Assembly (NCBI GenBank): GCA_001275005.1
Contig: JWZX01002048.1
Coordinates: 1 to 20,510, forward strand
Direction: 5' to 3'
From: Chrysochromulina tobinii
Taxonomy: Eukaryota > Haptophyta > Prymnesiales > Chrysochromulinaceae
DNA: 20,510 nt
Shown in pieces: positions 18,862-20,510 of this stretch. The notes under the pieces are model-generated. The model made no database searches. It worked only from the letters and a program-made list of their open reading frames with translations, and had not been told where the DNA came from. A program made the position numbers and the translations under genes. Each line of letters opens with the position of its first letter. The first letter of the stretch is position 1.

Positions 18862-19632
18862 ATGGAGGGCGAGTAAGCTTTGATTGATCGCACCACCCTC
18901 CCTCACCTGCTCGTTCGCAGCTGACCAGTCGAAATCGCTGCCCATCGGATGTCGCAGGTACACAGTAAGCTTTGATTGAGTGTGCCCCGCTTCCTTGCCA
19001 GCTCGCTCGCTCGCTCGCAGCTGACCAGCAGAAACCACCGCCCAGGGGCATGTGAAGGACGGGAAGGTCCATGGCGTTGGTGTTTGCATTTACATGGATG
19101 GTTCACGCTACCAGGGTGACTGGAGGAATGGGCTCAAGTGTGGCCGTGGCACACATAGCTTCGCAAGCGGTGACCAATTTGAAGGTGAGTGGGAAAATGG
19201 GTGGATGCATGGGCTGGGCGTGTACACCTGGAAGATAGGTGACAAGTACATTGGCGAGGTGCAGTATGGACGCATCCATGGATTCGGTACTTACACGTGG
19301 CGCACGAACAGCAAGTATGTGGGTCAGTGGAAGGAGGGCAAGATGCATGGCAACGGCGTCAAGACTGACCCACACGGTGTGCTCGCAACCCCTGCATGTG
19401 CGCGCCTTCTATTTCATGTTCTCAGCCATGGCTGTGGTGATGGCTGACAGGCAATCTCTTCGAGGGTGAATGGCGTGAGGGGAAGCCCGTGGTAAAAGAT
19501 GGCAACAAGCAATCTGGACCGATGGACTGGTTGCAGGAGGCGGTTGCCAACGTGTCGGTCAATTTGACAGGTGGTAACACAGACCGCGGCCGGTACAGGA
19601 CTGTTTCAACGCTCGAGGAGGAAGACCGATGA
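18862..19632 (+). CDS. MORN-repeat protein, four exons
   Basis: The exons are 18862-18872, 18958-18964, 19046-19376 and 19451-19632. Together they make 531 coding bases: 176 residues and TGA. All three introns are GT-AG (GTAAGC, GTAAGC and GTGTGC donors; all end in CAG). The product starts MEGEYTGHVKDGKVHGVGV. It contains five full MORN repeats at an exact 23-residue spacing, with the aromatic of YxGxW at residues 5, 28, 51, 74 and 97, and the start of a sixth at 120. A polar tail ending TVSTLEEEDR follows. MORN repeats form extended beta-hairpin sheets that bind lipids or partner proteins, and occur in radial-spoke, basal-body and membrane-junction proteins; which applies here is not visible. 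The ATG has a good context (GCCAACATGG). Two perfect 15-bp direct repeats lie 38 bases upstream (18795-18824), in the probable 5' UTR. Confidence 0.88.
18873..19045 (+). repeat. Two homologous introns flanking the microexon
   Basis: Intron 1 (18873-18957, 85 bp) and intron 2 (18965-19045, 81 bp) share GTAAGCTTTGATTGA at the 5' end. They also share a C/T-rich middle, GCAGCTGACCAG, GAAA and GCCCA, in the same order. CTGAC is a good branch-site candidate. The exon sequences beside them are not alike, so the similarity is confined to the introns. Confidence 0.88.
18958..18964 (+). other. 7-nt microexon of the MORN gene
   Basis: GTACACA sits between an acceptor (GTCGCAG) and a donor (GTAAGC). It completes codon 4 (GA|G, Glu) and encodes Tyr5 and Thr6, so the conserved Tyr of the first MORN repeat lies wholly within it. 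The next exon opens with the conserved Gly7 (GGG). Skipping it would give MEGEGM and a stop. Both the frame and the repeat spacing therefore require it. Confidence 0.82.
19377..19450 (+). other. Intron 3 of the MORN gene (74 bp)
   Basis: The donor is CACG|GTGTGC and the acceptor GGCTGACAG|GCAATC. It is a phase 1 intron; splicing restores DPHGNLFEGEWREG and the 23-residue MORN period. A CTGAC branch-like motif lies just before the acceptor. Apart from this motif it does not resemble introns 1 and 2. Confidence 0.88.
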
Positions 19633-20309
19633 GTACATGTGGGATGGTCACGCGGACACCGCTTTGCGCCTCGGTTGTCGATCGCCTGCCGTGTGATTGG
19701 GACTGTCCCGTCGATGCGTTGGCCGACCTCTTGGGAGGGCCTCAAGCATATCGCATCCTTGCGACCGTGGCAGCTAAAGCCGGACTGCCTCCAAAGAGCT
19801 CACGTCGTTCGTGGGCGGCAAGCTTCAAAGTAGAAAAATCGACCAGGACGGCGGTCCTGTGTCCGATGAATTAGAAGTTGTCGCTCGATTTTAGAGGGTA
19901 AAATGCGACGGTAGCTCCGGCGTGGCTGGAAACCTAATGCCCCTGATTCCCCACACCAGGGTATGACAATACACGGAAAAGATCTGAATGTTATGTTTTA
20001 TACGTTTATTTTTTATATAACCGACATGTTGCAACTTCGAACTTGCATTATATAACTTGATTTGCGGATGTGCGTCACCACCCCCCTCTTCCTCCAGGAA
20101 CCCCCTAAATTCCGTAAATGCGTAAAAAGTTTACATTTTCGTCTGTTTTACAGCCCAGAGCAGCCCCTGATCTGCCATGATGAAAGAGACACCATGAGAC
20201 AATCTTAGATGTACATAGACGTACATAGGACTCCACCCCTTCCGCCCACATGTCGTGTATTGCGTCGCGTGACCCAGTCCATGCTCCACTCGCTCTCACA
20301 CTCCGCAGC
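19633..20309. other. 3' flank of the MORN gene with an AT-rich block
   Basis: I see no supported gene. A short frame at 19629-19874 (+) overlaps the MORN stop and has no recognisable features, so it is probably 3' UTR. From about 19970 to 20075 the base composition becomes strongly AT-rich (TTATTTTTTATATAACC, TTATATAACTTG), unlike anything else in the window. This block may contain the MORN polyadenylation region, the promoter of a gene starting near 20310, or both. Confidence 0.5.
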
Positions 20310-20510
20310 ATGCCCGAACTGTCTCGGCGTATCCGCACGGCCGTGCGCGCAGCACGCTGGGCGTGCACGGCCAAGCTAGCGGTAGGTTCCAGCCGTGATG
20401 TGAGCCTGGAGATCTGGCCTGTGGTGAGCGTCCCGGACCTTGACGACTCATCCTTCGCCCCACTCTTCTGCACAACGCCTTCAGCTGCCTCGCATGCACC
20501 GTATCCTCGA
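20310..20510 (+). CDS. Possible 5' end of a gene leaving the window
   Basis: From ATG at 20310 the frame stays open for 67 codons to the window edge. It starts MPELSRRIRTAVRAARWACT and later reads DVSLEIWPVVSVPDLDDSSF. The basic, Ala-rich first part could be an organelle-targeting or membrane-adjacent leader; the later part has a more protein-like composition. A minus-strand frame covers the same bases, so the call rests only on openness and amino-acid character. I recognise no domain. Confidence 0.3.
   Translation, partial: MPELSRRIRTAVRAARWACTAKLAVGSSRDVSLEIWPVVSVPDLDDSSFAPLFCTTPSAASHAPYPR

Noticed and set aside
18210-18896. Minus-strand frame of 228 codons
   Set aside because: It is Arg/Ser-rich, runs antisense to the Cys-rich repeat relic and overlaps the first MORN exon and part of intron 1; it has no domain character.
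19629-19874. 81-codon frame overlapping the MORN stop codon
   Set aside because: It starts inside the last codons of the MORN gene, has no domain or repeat, and lies where a 3' UTR is expected.
1-20510. tRNA, rRNA, snRNA or CRISPR arrays
   Set aside because: I looked for tRNA T-loop words with matching stems, rRNA and U6-like conserved words and regularly spaced repeats. None had supporting structure.

Overview
The window looks like nuclear DNA of a GC-rich single-celled alga, most likely a haptophyte. The evidence is: genes with short GT-AG introns; strongly GC-biased codons; a Cys-rich membrane protein built of GC-M/L-x-P-x-A-x-N-F repeats followed by an RRLQQ motif; and the relic of a second Cys-rich repeat of the GTDCxDCGPR type. 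Both repeat types are, to my knowledge, abundant in haptophytes and some other marine algae. The assignment is inference; a pelagophyte or another alga is not excluded. I see no rRNA, tRNA, CRISPR array or bacterial operon.

Layout. 1-1302 (+) is the 3' part of a Cys-rich single-pass membrane protein. It converges, across about 1 kb of non-coding DNA, on a giant two-exon gene at 12198-2321 (-). That gene encodes about 3114 residues made of eight tandem units of roughly 310-440 residues, each with three EF-hand-like segments. Its 533-bp intron is rich in short tandem repeats. 13271-15915 is a foldback-type element: two diverged inverted arms around a centre of nested direct and inverted subrepeats, with a 292-bp segment present in only one arm. 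16815-16180 (-) encodes an unrecognised 211-residue protein. 17.0-18.8 kb is mostly non-coding, with promoter-proximal repeats, one possible exon of an unknown gene, and a frameshifted relic of a Cys-rich repeat protein. 18862-19632 (+) is a four-exon gene for a 176-residue MORN-repeat protein. A gene may begin at 20310 and leave the window.

How the parts relate. These are independent eukaryotic genes, not an operon. The giant repeat protein and the MORN protein are both of kinds that often work in cytoskeletal or flagellar assemblies, but nothing here proves that they act together.

The most striking results are: (1) a 7-nt microexon in the MORN gene, flanked by two introns that are homologous to each other; (2) the giant eight-unit EF-hand-like protein, which I cannot place in a named family; (3) the large inverted repeat, whose arms differ mainly by short indels flanked by microhomology.
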